Below, in pieces: positions 54,365 through 64,000 of a stretch of DNA of 64,000 bases; the first letter of the stretch is position 1, and each line of letters begins with the position of its first letter. A program made the position numbers and the translations under genes. The stretch is from contig JAGVSM010003700.1 of the NCBI GenBank assembly GCA_022494885.1, forward strand, positions 416,086-480,085, given 5' to 3'. Origin of the DNA: Micrasema longulum (lineage: Eukaryota > Arthropoda > Insecta > Trichoptera > Brachycentridae). Below the pieces are notes generated by a model. It had not been told where the DNA came from. It did no database searches and saw only the letters and a list, made by a program, of their open reading frames with translations.

Positions 54365-55155
54365 GATAATAATGCTATTAACAAAAAAGGCATTTGAATT
54401 GTTTCAAACAGATAAAATATTACTCCCTAGTTTACCTCACCCTTTAGATAATAGTAGAACTTTATTTTTCAAATTTGATAATTGGATCAATTCAAAATAA
54501 TCCTCATTTAAATGATTTCAGTATAATATTAGATGCTCAATTTCAACATTCGAAATTCATTAATGATCTTAAAAAAAAAACCTTGATCAAATTTGGGCAC
54601 ATGATATCATACAAAGTCCTATATCCAAGCAACATTCTAAAACAAAATGTATCCCTAGAGTTTAAAGTTTTTAATGAGAAAACAATTGGTGGGTTTAAAG
54701 TGCGTAGCGCTTAAAAATCCAGAACTGTTTGTAGAACCCGAGAGTACTCTAGATTTTAAAAGTATATTTTGTAGATGGTGGAAGATTGTAAATGGGTAAA
54801 GTGTATTTGAATTTCAGAGATTCAACAATCTTCACAAGTAACCCATTAGAGAAGATAGTGTAGATCATAAAAATTTTCTAAGAAACATGTTCCTTTGGTT
54901 AAAAACTTGGAGACTCTCAATACCTGAGAGTTAGTCTCTAGGTGTACAAAATTTAAATCCCCCATTACTACATTGGATGCGTTTTCAATGTTGATCCTAT
55001 ATATATTTTCCATGCATAAAGTAGAATATTTACTCTTGAGTAAATTTCAAAACGATAACTTAGAAGCGAGGTTCGGCTGTTATCGTCAAACAAGTGGAGC
55101 TTATTATTGTATTATTTATTTGCAAGTCTTAGAGAGTGAGAGAAAGCTTTGATTT
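54365..55155 (+). pseudogene. P-element (THAP9-like) transposase, C-terminal remnant
   Basis: The order SYKVLYPSNILKQNVSLEFKVF, NEKTIGG, ALKNPELF, FCRWWKIVNG, FLRNMFLWLKTWR and finally LLSKFQNDNLEARFG, CYRQTSGAYY, VLESERKL matches the C-terminal third of P-family transposases, whose KFQ.D.LE.RFG.YRQ.SG block is diagnostic. Stops after IVNG and after WRLSIPES and at least three frameshifts make it inactive. The THAP domain and first catalytic part are not found upstream. Confidence 0.8.
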
Positions 55156-55199
55156 AAATGTGCTGTAATATTGCTGGAGTGGAGTGAGGTTTTGGTAGG

Positions 55200-55530
55200 T
55201 ATGTGAATATGAGAGTTAGTGTATATGAGTGTGAGGGTGGGTTTGTGGAAAGGGTGAGTGTGTGTTTGATACAAGTGGATAGAAACATCTTAAATTTATA
55301 ATGTAAAAACAAATATATGATTTATAGTTTATATAATATATGTTTAGTCTCTCTGATTTGATGTTATATGTTAAACTTTTAAATAGTATTCCTTGAGTAT
55401 GTTGGATTTATAGATAAATATTTGCAATTTGTAAAATATCATAATTACTTATAATCACATCTATATAATAACTAATTTTAGTTTATTTAATCCTGTAATT
55501 ATTATTATTAATATCATACTAAATGGGATA
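55200..55530. other. Low-complexity, GT-rich
   Basis: 55,190-55,270 is GAG/GTG-rich (GTGAGGGTGGGTTTGTGG); AT-rich after that. No exon. Confidence 0.45.
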
Positions 55531-55534
55531 TGAT

Positions 55535-56335
55535 AAGGTTTGCTGACGATATTGCTATGGTTGCTGAAAGTGAAGAAGAACTGCAAGAGCCCTTACAACT
55601 ATGGAAAGCATTCTTCAAAATAACTACAGTATGAAGATAAATAAAGACAAAACAAAGCTACTGACTGTAGGCCGAATGCAACACCAGATGAGAGTAGTGA
55701 TGTCAGGAATACCACTAAAGAACACCAAGGAGTTTCTCTACCTCGGGAGCAAAATAATGTGGGACGGTTGGTCTAAGAGCGAGGTCGACAGCCGTATACA
55801 TCAAGCTAGACTTGCATTTAATAAAAGGTCCAAAATAAAAGAATCAAATAATATAGACCTAAAACTAAGAATACTCCTAATCAAGACCTATTTATGGAGT
55901 ATCTTGATGTATGGCTGCGAGACATGGTGCGTATCCGAAAGAGATAAACAGAGACTAGAGGCTTTTGAGATGTGGTCCTATAGAAGACTACTAGGAATTT
56001 CCTGGAGAGACCACATTACAAATGAGGAGGTTCTCAAAAGAATCGAAGGTGGAAGGCACCTGCTCAGGACCTTGTCCGAAAGGCGAGCGAGATGGATCGG
56101 TCATGTAATACGTCAAGAAGGCCTGCATGTGCAATGGAGGGGATGACCGAGGGAACAAATTCTAGGGGATGCCCACGCCAAGAGTACCTGGAGGACCTAT
56201 TAGAGGACGTGCACTGCTCATCATATGTTGACTTTAAATGAGCCGCACAAGACAGGGAGGAATGGAGGAGAAGAATGAAAGGAATTGCTGCCAGCCAATC
56301 CCAGGATTGAGACCAGAGAAGAAGAAGATCATACT
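55535..56335 (+). pseudogene. RTE-like LINE, RT palm to C-terminus
   Basis: IRFADDIAMVAESEEEL (RT catalytic box FADD intact), then, after a frameshift at about 55,600, MKINKDKTKLLTVGR, EFLYLGSKIMWDG, LMYGCETW, YRRLLGISWRDHITNEEVL and RRARWIGHVIRQ. It ends AGAAGAAGAAG. A 5'-truncated copy of a different RTE family from that at 19,950. Confidence 0.85.
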
Positions 56336-56602
56336 CAAATAATTTTAAAAAATACATTACATAATAATTTATAAAATAAAAGGTGTATGTTTTTGATTAA
56401 ATAAAAATAATATATGCAATAACTACATTTTTATTTGTAACTGATCTTGGTGCGTTCTATTCTTTCACAGGGCCAATTTCTAGTGTTTTGGTGAACAAAT
56501 CATGATATCCTGTAAACAGAAATAAGAGAAAGAAATATTTTTTTCTTTTATTTAGGAAACATTAAGTACTATTACATAGTTTTATAGTATGCAAAATTTT
56601 AT

Positions 56603-56905
56603 GTAAATTATGTTTTTAATACCTCTTTTGAATATACACATTATTGTTATTCCATTTTGTATTATAATTTTTTATGTATTCTTCTCCTTTTTGTAAATCA
56701 TGAGAAATGGAGTTTATACTCACATAATATATTCTCTATTGCATAATATTTATGTAAATTTAAGATCATAATGAAAAATTCTCAAACGATAACGATACTA
56801 AAACGATTTCTTGTTTAGCATTAGGTCTTATACCCATATATATGTAACTCATATAATATTTGTACTTTTATACAAATATGAACTAAACTTTTCTTTTTTA
56901 AATAT
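56603..56905 (+). repeat. Palindrome arm, left (about 300 bp)
   Basis: Reverse complement of 58,662-58,962 with scattered differences (AATACCTCTTTTGAATAT; TTAGCATTAGGTCTTATA). Confidence 0.85.
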
Positions 56906-58502
56906 CTCTTTGTAAAACAAAAGAACCAGAATTCACTTTACTTAATGTTTTCTTTAATATTCATTTATGAACTTGTAAATATTATAGTAACAATTTATAC
57001 TGGAACATCAGAACTTAATATTGCTTACCATATATAAACTCTACAGATTTCTTCTAAAAAATTACAATCATTATACACTTACTTCTTACAGACACCATAA
57101 TATATACTTATAACTTTCATATGTAATAATATACATAACTAATTATTCTTTTCTCACTTAAAATTCTTATCAACTTTTTATTTTTTTGTCACATTATGTT
57201 TATATCTTTTTAATTTATGAAAACTTAATTGGTCTTTTTATGTTAAAAAATTGTTGTTTTTAATACTTATTTTTTATTTTTTTTAAAAAAGAAATATTTG
57301 CGTTCTTATGATTTACCCAAATATTTAATAAAATAAAATAAATAAATAAACTACAAACTGTAAGTTCGAAACCAAAATGTCTTCAGCGTTTAACTAATAA
57401 TTTATGTACTTCACAACACAGTATTGTATAACTTTTAATTCTTTAGGAATATCATCTGCTCCATATCATACAAGTATATGTCCAACCTCTTTGAATCATA
57501 ATTAAATTCATTTTATTAGTCTGTCAAAATATAATAAAGTATTTTACATAGTAACAACAAATATAAAGAATACATTTGTCATTACAAAGCAGACATTGTT
57601 ATTAATTCATTATTACTCTATTATAGCTATGTAAGTACTCACCTAGAATTTGCATTCATAACTTACAAACCACAAAACATTGCTTATATTGACAGGCTGG
57701 AGAAAGTACAACATATTTTTTAAAACATTTGAATTTCTGATGCTTTCTTACATTTCGTGAGATTACTTAGCATTAGGTCTTATACGCATATATTATATGT
57801 AACTCATATAATATTTGTACTTTTATACAAATATGAGCCAAACTTTTCTTCTTTAAATATCTCTTTGGAAAACAAAAGAACCAGAATTCACTTTACTTTA
57901 CGTTTTCTTTAATATACATATATAAACTTGTAATAATTGTAGTAACAATTTATACTGGAACATCAGAACTTAATATTGCTTACTATATATAAACTGTACA
58001 GATTTCTTCTGAAAAATTACAATTATTATACACTTACTTCTTACAGACACCATAATATATACTTATAACTTCCATATGTAATAATATACATAACTACAAA
58101 CTGTAAGTTCGAAACCAAAATGTCTTCTGCGTTTAACTAATAATTTATGTACCCCACAACACAGTATTGTATAACTTTTAACTCTTTAGGAATATCATCT
58201 GCTCCCTATCATACAAGTATATATCCAACCTCTTTGAATCATAATTAAATTCATTTTATTAGTCTGTCAAAATATAATATAGTATTTTACATAGTAACAA
58301 CAAACATAAAAAATACATTTGTCATTACAAAGCAGACATTGTAATCAATTCATTATTACTCTATTATAGCTATGTAAGTACTCACCTAGAATTTACATCC
58401 ATAATTTGGAATCCACAATACATTACTTATATTGACAGGCTGGAGAAAGTACAAAATATTTTTTTAATATATTTGAATTTCTGATGCTCTTTTACATTTC
58501 AC
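56816..58502 (+). repeat. Tandem duplication, about 735-bp unit, two copies
   Basis: Unit 1 is 56,816-57,767 and unit 2 57,768-58,502. They share GAACCAGAATTCACTTTACTT, CAAACTGTAAGTTCGAAACC, TATTGACAGGCTGGAGAAAG. Unit 1 is longer only because of the insert at 57,142-57,348. Confidence 0.88.
57142..57348. mobile_element. Small insertion with 5-bp target duplication
   Basis: AACTA flanks it on both sides (57,137-57,141 and 57,349-57,353), and unit 2 shows the empty site at 58,091. Its first part matches 4,622-4,760. Its last part (AAATATTTGCGTTCTTATG) matches the reversed tail of SINE C. It ends in (AATAAA)n. Confidence 0.75.
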
Positions 58503-58661
58503 TTGAAAGACTTTTATTCTTTCTTTTTTCACTGCTGGTTTTATATTTTTAGACTTATTTGAATTACTTTTAGAATAGCATTTAAAAATAATATATTGCT
58601 TTTTTTACCATAATATGTTATTATTTTTTTAAGATGTTTTTTTAAATTAACTTAAATTTAT

Positions 58662-58962
58662 TGAAGAAAAGTTTAGTTCATATTTGTATAAAGAACTAAT
58701 ATTTTATGAGTTATATGTATATATATGAGTATAAGACCTAATGCTAAACACGAAATCATTTTAGTATGGCATACTTGAGGATTTTTCATTATAATCCTAA
58801 ATTTACATAAATATTATGTAATAGAAAATATATTATGTGAGTATAAACTACATTTCTCATGATCTAAAAAACGGAGAAGAATACATATAAAATTATAATC
58901 CAAAATGGAATTACAATAATGTGTACATTCATAAGAGGTATTTAAAACATAATTTGCATCCA
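58662..58962 (-). repeat. Palindrome arm, right
   Basis: Inverse of 56,603-56,905. Confidence 0.85.
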
Positions 58963-59474
58963 GGTAAAAATAGTTTGCTCATATTTATTAGTACATTTTT
59001 GTTTTTATGATCAGTATTATTCTGGGAAGTGTTCATTTCAGGGGAGTGTCTGCCTTCCTGGAGGTGGATCTGGTAAGTCCGAAGTAAGTACTGCTGTGGG
59101 TATGGTGTCATTGGATTTTTCCATCACAATAGTGAAGGTAGATTTCAGAAAGTCTTGTCTCCCGTCTGTTCTACATTGTATGGCGTTCTGGAATGGTCTT
59201 CTGTGGCAGTCAGTAAATATAAATACGTGGCTCGTGTTGAGAAGTTCTTTGTGGATAAAGGTTTTCTTTGGACTGTGGTGGATGCCTGGTGTTTGTCAGA
59301 TGTCTGCGAGTCTGAGTCGTAGGTCGTTGACGAATGTCCCCTTGTCCTTGCATGTTGAGGCAGTGAAGAAATCGCTCGGAAGCCTAGTAATTTCTGCTGG
59401 CAAACATTTGAGTTCGACTCGCACAGCAAACCTAGTAGTACTATCGGGAGAGTATCTACCCTCTCACTACTCAT
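58929..59474 (-). pseudogene. Ty3/Gypsy-like integrase C-terminal remnant
   Basis: Minus-strand reading: RVDTLPIVLLGL, then a divergent section, then ATYLYLLTATEDHSRTPYNV and EQTGDKTF. In Ty3/Gypsy polyproteins the same order is W...LP.VLLGLR, ..C.HVFLR.D..R..LQ.PYDGPY.V..R..K.F. Frames shift and a stop follows DKTF. No LTRs found. Confidence 0.55.
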
Positions 59475-59791
59475 ATCTTGATCTGCACTTGGGTGAAAAT
59501 AATTTTGTAGTATGTACTTATTCTGAAAATAAAATTCACAATGAATATACAGGAAAGTTATTGCAACCTACCTTATGTATCTAAATAAGAACTTATTACT
59601 GGTTTTTATGGAGTTGCTATAAAACTAGTTTGAACTTGTCTCAAATATAAATGGGAGCTCATTTACATACCATATTATTTAATTGAATTCGGTGATAAGA
59701 ATCCTGGAACAAATGTATTAATAAGTCCCAAGTATGTCTACATTTAATCGTTTTTCTGTGCCATAAGTTTACTCATTAAAACAATGTTTTG
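59475..59791. other. Nothing recognised
   Basis: AT-rich, no exon or repeat partner. Confidence 0.4.
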
Positions 59792-60165
59792 AGTATGTCC
59801 AATGTTTGCAGACAGGCTGGATTTCCTCCCTAGGGAGTTATCTAGTTCTAAATTTGTTGCAACAGAGAGGGAAAACATTTTCGAGAAGGGAATATGGAAG
59901 TCTAGGCACTTACAGGGCTTATGCTCTGTCATAGGCTGGTTGAAGTAGGCATTTTACACATTGTAACATTCTCCATTCTGCCTATGTTTTAACATCACAT
60001 TTCCTCAACTCTTCCATCTGTTTTCTTTTGTGAAGTCAAAGAGCTGAAACTTTTATCATTTGGGTGAGATTTATTCGCCTGAACCAATTAACTGAACTAC
60101 GACGCAAATTCAGTATTCCCTTCTCAAAAATGTTTTCCCTCAGTTGTAACAAAAATTGTTTATAT
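59792..60165 (+). mobile_element. MITE-B, long copy with inner inverted repeat
   Basis: GAGTATGTCCAATGTTTGCAG and GGATTTCCTCCCTAGGGAG at the left. ACAGAGAGGGAAAACATTTT recurs inverted near 60,125-60,160 (AAAAATGTTTTCCCTCAG). Confidence 0.75.
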
Positions 60166-60849
60166 TGGTGACTACTCTTTGGTGTTTGTAGTTTTCTAGA
60201 ATAAATAAATGTAATAATTAATGCAGAAAAATATTATAGTAATGTTTATACAAGAATTACATTGGTATACTTATTTGTATCCATCGACAAATTTGTTGTA
60301 TTCATTTCATGTTCAAAGGGCATATTTTATTTAAAATTCATCAAACTTACTCTGTTAAGATTATGTTCCAGGCATTTTTCTTGGCTCTTTAATATTCATT
60401 GAGAACTCCTTATTTTAAATCACACCCATGTGACTTTTAATCTGAAATGTTGTGTGTTATTTCATAAAATATCAACTTCAAAATAGGTTAGGATTTGGTA
60501 AGGTAACCTAATAAAAAGTTTGATAATGTCCTTACAAGACAAAATGCGTCACATTTTACACCCTTGTAAATAAAAAAAATAAAAGGATAATTGAATCCAA
60601 TAAAAGCATTTTACTTAGGATACCTTACGAAATTTTAATATAGAATTCAACCAATTATCTGCAGACACAATAAATAGGTTAGGATTCCTTGGAATCTATT
60701 ACGTATAAACAATGTTATAATAAATGTTTTGAATTAGAAAAATAACATTATGATAGATGCTTAGCTTTTTTCTCGTAGCTTATAAACATTTGCTCTGTTA
60801 TTTTTATATGATTCTATTGTTATTTACATTTTAGTACATACCTGATATT
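60166..60849. other. Nothing recognised
   Basis: AT-rich interior of the Harbinger-like structure, no exon seen. Confidence 0.4.
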
Positions 60850-60998
60850 TCAAGCGTTGTCCCGATATTTCTTCACGAACTTTGTTTCAACTCGACTTTT
60901 AATAGTCTTTGCCCTTCCATTACATAAATCGTCATGATTTTTACAAAATTAATCAATATTTCGTCATTTTCAACATTCCGCACCACGTTTGCACTCAT
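60850..60998 (-). pseudogene. MADF/Myb-like small ORF of the Harbinger element
   Basis: MSANVVRNVENDEILINFVK, then a one-base frameshift into HDDLCNGRAKTIKSRVE, then a stop. DE.LI.FVK.H..L resembles the start of MADF or Myb/SANT-like proteins encoded by Harbinger elements. Short and weak; the identity is tentative. Confidence 0.35.
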
Positions 60999-60999
60999 T

Positions 61000-61230
61000 T
61001 TGACAGCTAAACGGTCACCGCATCGCGACAAAAACCGTTCGAAAACAGTTCGCACCGCTGTGACGGCCGTCCTGCAAATGGCGGCACCGTTGCTTCGACG
61101 TTACGTTCACGGTCAACGCTCTCTAGGAAACCAGCGCCATTGATTTACATAGTCAACGTTTTAATGACGTCATCCGCCGTCCCGTGACGGCCGCTTTGTG
61201 ACGGTACCGCTGTCTTAGGAAACCATAGCT
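61000..61230 (-). repeat. GC-rich terminal region, right
   Basis: Inverted counterpart of 53,159-53,275: CTAGGAAACC at 61,122, CTTAGGAAACC at 61,214, and GTGACGGCCG twice (61,059; 61,184). GC-rich in an AT-rich neighbourhood. Confidence 0.7.
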
Positions 61231-61547
61231 TTAATCACCTTCTGAAAATAGTTTCGATCACAAAAACGGCATTTCTCAATTTGCAGAAATTACCCACAGC
61301 ACTAGAAAAATCTTATGGTCCCTACGTCCCTACATATAAAAATTACAAAGTACGAAAAATGTTTTTTTTTTGTTGAAAAGTTTTTTTTTTTAAAAAAGAC
61401 AGGTATGTATATCTTTAATCCTAGTTACGGGGAACAAAAAAAAAATTACAAAATGTTGCTAAGTTTGAGAAAAAAATGTTTTCTTTTTAAGTTAAAAATA
61501 AGAATCCAAAAAACATATTGAAAATAAGTATAGTTACATAAGAAATT

Positions 61548-61812
61548 ACAACAGGGATGGAGGATACCTTAAATAAGGGAATATGGAAGTCTAGGCATTT
61601 ACAGGGCTTATGACCTGTCATTGGCTGGTTTAAGTGGCCACTTTACACACTGTGTAACATTCACCATTTTCCCTGTGTTCGAACATCCATATTTCTTCAA
61701 TTCTTCCATTTGTTAATTTTAGTGAAGTTAAAGAGCTGTTAATCTTAATGACTCTCGAGGGGGTGAAATCCAGTATTTTGTCTACATTTGGACAAACTCA
61801 AATATTGTATAG
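61548..61812 (+). mobile_element. MITE-B, right half with inverted tip
   Basis: ACAACAGGGATGGAGGATACC core, GGCTGGTTTAAGTGGCCACTTT, and the right end GGGGGTGAAATCCAG...CATTTGGACAAACTCAAATA. That end is the inverse of the left tip in other copies. Confidence 0.75.
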
Positions 61813-62187
61813 TTGTAGATTTTTGATACATCAACATCATAACATTAATCAGTGTTGTCAATTTCAAATTTAAATACTCGTCATTCAAACATGAATGGCA
61901 AGCGTTTTCCACCAAGGAAAATTGACAGGTGAAGTTATGATGTCGAATTCGATTGTCAATGTCGAGTCTTTGGGCACTCGAGATAAAGTCGACTTGTTTT
62001 CAGTCGATGTCATTCGTATGGGTGGTTTAAAAATGCTGTCATTCATCAAATTACGGAAGTCGCATACGATTCTAAAGACAAATGGCAAGTTAGCATATAT
62101 CTTCAATTTTATCTACAAAGTAAAATTAAGTTTTCTGTATGAAAAGCAGAATATGTATACAATTTTTTCTTCTAAACGTGTTCAATT
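61813..62187. other. Unassigned stretch, open in two frames
   Basis: 61,885-62,106 is open on the minus strand and 61,895-62,191 on the plus strand. The coding-like composition is unusual for this region, but I recognise neither product and see no clear splice sites. Confidence 0.35.
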
Positions 62188-62310
62188 ATAAGTTACCGAC
62201 GAAGATACTTTAAATGTTCATGCAAATATACTCATTTTCGTACACAAATACAGGTTTTTCTTTATCGACAGTTAACTCTGTTAACTCCCCATTGTAATCG
62301 GGGCCCCGGT
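62188..62310 (+). repeat. Repeat G, copy 2
   Basis: ACCGACGAAGATACTTTAAAT to CCCATTGTAATCGGGGCCCC, matching 19,788-19,912. Confidence 0.65.
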
Positions 62311-62840
62311 TAGTAAATTTTGAATGAATCCCGAATGTCGTAAGTACTTTGGAAAAAAAAACTATTTCGTCCTCTCAAAACCATCATATTCTGTGTATAA
62401 GAAGATTCACAATAATATTATGAATATTAAAATATTCTATATTTCTTTAGTACTGTCGATGTCGCCTCAATTTCTATAGCGGCATATACAGAAATGGAAG
62501 AGGTAAAAATATGTCTAAGTAACATATTCGCCAACATTTTTACCATAATAATAGCCCGTTCAAATGTTTGGGAAATATTAGATGGAGTAGATACTTAAGG
62601 GATGATTGATCGAAGATTTTCTGAAATAAATATTTGAATTCTTTGTTTTGAATAATAATAATCATAGTTTACTAACAAAAATAACAATTACTTTATCTAC
62701 TACATACACACCTAGGTAAAAGATTTATCTGGATATATGTCATGAATTTGATTTTAGGACTATTTTAAGGTTAACGAATTGATCGTAAAAATCCGCACGA
62801 AACGATAAAGTTACATAGGGTGGTTTGATTTTCGTAGGCC
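62311..62840. other. Intergenic, nothing recognised
   Basis: AT-rich; no exon. Confidence 0.4.
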
Positions 62841-62928
62841 GTAGATAATTTGTACACACATAGTAGATAATTTGTACACACATAGTAGATAATTTGTACA
62901 CACATAGTAGATAATTTGTACACACATA
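62841..62928 (+). repeat. Minisatellite, 22-bp unit, 4 perfect copies
   Basis: GTAGATAATTTGTACACACA-TA repeated four times without a mismatch. Confidence 0.97.
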
Positions 62929-63146
62929 GTTATAAAATAACAAAATATAAGATACATATTAAATTTGTAAATTTTACACATATATTATATACAAATTAGC
63001 ACATAACCTATATACGTTGTAAACGTTTTATAATTTTATGGCGTTAGTATAAATAAATTTAAACAGATTAATTTTTGGTTCATTGGTAATTATTATAATG
63101 TCACTAGTACCTTTTTCCTAGGTACAGTTTGCCACCACATACCATA

Positions 63147-63225
63147 AGGGGTGCTATCCTGAACCACTCTCGTGGCACGAAAAAACAGTTTTTCTCGTGT
63201 ATTTTGTATGTAAATACACATTAAC
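63147..63225 (+). repeat. MITE-F, half copy
   Basis: AGGGGTGCTATCCTGAACC, CTCTCGTGGCACGA, TTTTTCTCGTG: the inverse of the right half of MITE-F at 23,191. Confidence 0.65.
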
Positions 63226-64000
63226 GCTCCTAACTTTTTTTTTACTTAATAAATTGAAGATTTTAAAACCGCACGTAAATTTTCAGTTCAGTAAATTCGT
63301 TCAGTAAATTCAGTCTATCGAGGACACACATACGAACATTGCTTTTTATATATGTATGTAGATATATTCTATCCATTCTGCGCACATATTTAATATTAAC
63401 AATTATTTCAGCAGAAAGTACATACCTGATGCTTTAACATCCATGGTGAAAACTTTGCAATTTAAAATTCAGGAAAACAGGTCGAGCATAGTCACTCTAT
63501 CAACAATCCAAGCGCAACAATACTGCTGTTGGCCGTTTTCAAGATAACCTTATTTTGCAAGCATGCACAGATTGTTGTGACGCTTCAGAAAAAAATAAAT
63601 TATGGTGCAATAATGCATAAGCACTGTTTATTATAAACGTTATAAGGGTATTTGTGATTAGTTTGAAGACATTACCTAAGTCTATTTTTATCTTCATAAG
63701 TCACCTAATGTGCAATGTAGGAAATTTCAAAACCGAAGAGTATAATTCATATTACTATCGCGCATTGTTAAACTTTTTTGTTAAAATACCTTACGGGGTA
63801 CATGTTGATATTTCTTTTATGAAAATATTTTTTCTGTCATCTGTGTATTTTTTTCAAAAGCTTTTAACATGAAGCAAACGCGCGCAGAGCGCTTCAAACT
63901 ATGTAAAATATTCCATACTAACTCGGCCACCTACTGTTTTCTAATATTTAAAAGTAACCAACAGATGGCACTAGTATCGCATTAGAATCAATAAACAATA
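63226..64000. other. Intergenic to the window end
   Basis: AT-rich, with an open plus-strand stretch at 63,654-63,872 that lacks recognisable motifs. No gene called. Confidence 0.4.

Larger units (their letters stand above)
53159..61230. mobile_element. Putative PIF/Harbinger element, 8.07 kb, filled with nested insertions
   Basis: The outer ends AGCTTGGGTTTCCTAGGAAAA (first 20 bases matched) and, reversed, AGCTATGGTTTCCTAAGAC are imperfect inverted repeats, continuing with CGGTRCCG and GCGGCCGT. TTA flanks both ends (53,156-53,158; 61,231-61,233), as expected for Harbinger. HARBI1-like exons lie near the left end and a MADF/Myb-like ORF near the right end on the other strand, the usual two-gene plan. 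The 5-6 kb between hold P, RTE, palindrome, Gypsy and MITE sequence. Confidence 0.6.

Noticed and set aside
54475..54714. Independent 79-codon gene
   Set aside because: It is one open segment of the broken P-element transposase and continues in other frames downstream.
59096..59584. 162-codon plus-strand protein
   Set aside because: The opposite strand carries a Ty3/Gypsy integrase-like order of motifs, so the plus frame is most likely its shadow.

Overview
This is an AT-rich, intron-rich nuclear segment of an insect genome. That assignment rests on two multi-exon genes with consistent GT/AG splice phases, one of which belongs to the nose-resistant-to-fluoxetine (NRF-6) membrane acyltransferase family that is expanded in insects, and on the mobile-element mix: mariner, hAT, PIF/Harbinger, P, Penelope-like, RTE- and Jockey/CR1-like LINEs, tRNA-derived SINEs and MITEs. 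The insect order cannot be settled from the sequence alone.

Layout. 1.4-8.2 kb, minus strand: a six-exon gene for a 373-residue protein that looks like a domesticated Merlin/ISXO2-type transposase; its last intron holds a dead irritans-type mariner. 8.8-11.8 kb: a decayed non-LTR retrotransposon. 12.9-16.7 kb: the 3' end of a Penelope-like element, split by an apparently intact 2,920-bp hAT transposon with perfect 14-bp inverted repeats, an 8-bp target duplication and an uninterrupted 735-codon transposase gene. 17-18 kb: SINE and MITE pieces.

18.3-49.3 kb, plus strand: one large gene with 13 coding exons that join without frame conflict into a 710-residue NRF-6-like protein (secreted or lumenal Cys-rich NRF domain, then an acyltransferase-3 multi-pass membrane domain). 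Its introns hold most of the repeats. Exons 2 and 11 are strikingly GC-rich, a perfect 26-bp hairpin lies 20 bp before exon 11, and the poly(A) signal sits in one arm of an inverted repeat that encloses a Penelope-like fragment.

49.3-64 kb: intergenic transposon graveyard. Its main object is an 8.07-kb structure at 53,159-61,230 with GC-rich inverted ends and a TTA repeat on both sides, which I read as an old PIF/Harbinger element (HARBI1-like exons at the left, a MADF/Myb-like ORF at the right). It has been filled by a P-element transposase remnant, an RTE LINE, a 300-bp-arm palindrome enclosing a tandem duplication, a Ty3/Gypsy integrase remnant and a MITE.

Only three reading frames look functional: the Merlin-like gene, the hAT transposase and the NRF-6-like gene. 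No rRNA, bona fide tRNA gene, CRISPR array or bacterial-type operon is present; every tRNA-like sequence is a SINE head. Repeat boundaries were found by eye and are good to about 10-20 bases unless a target duplication is quoted.
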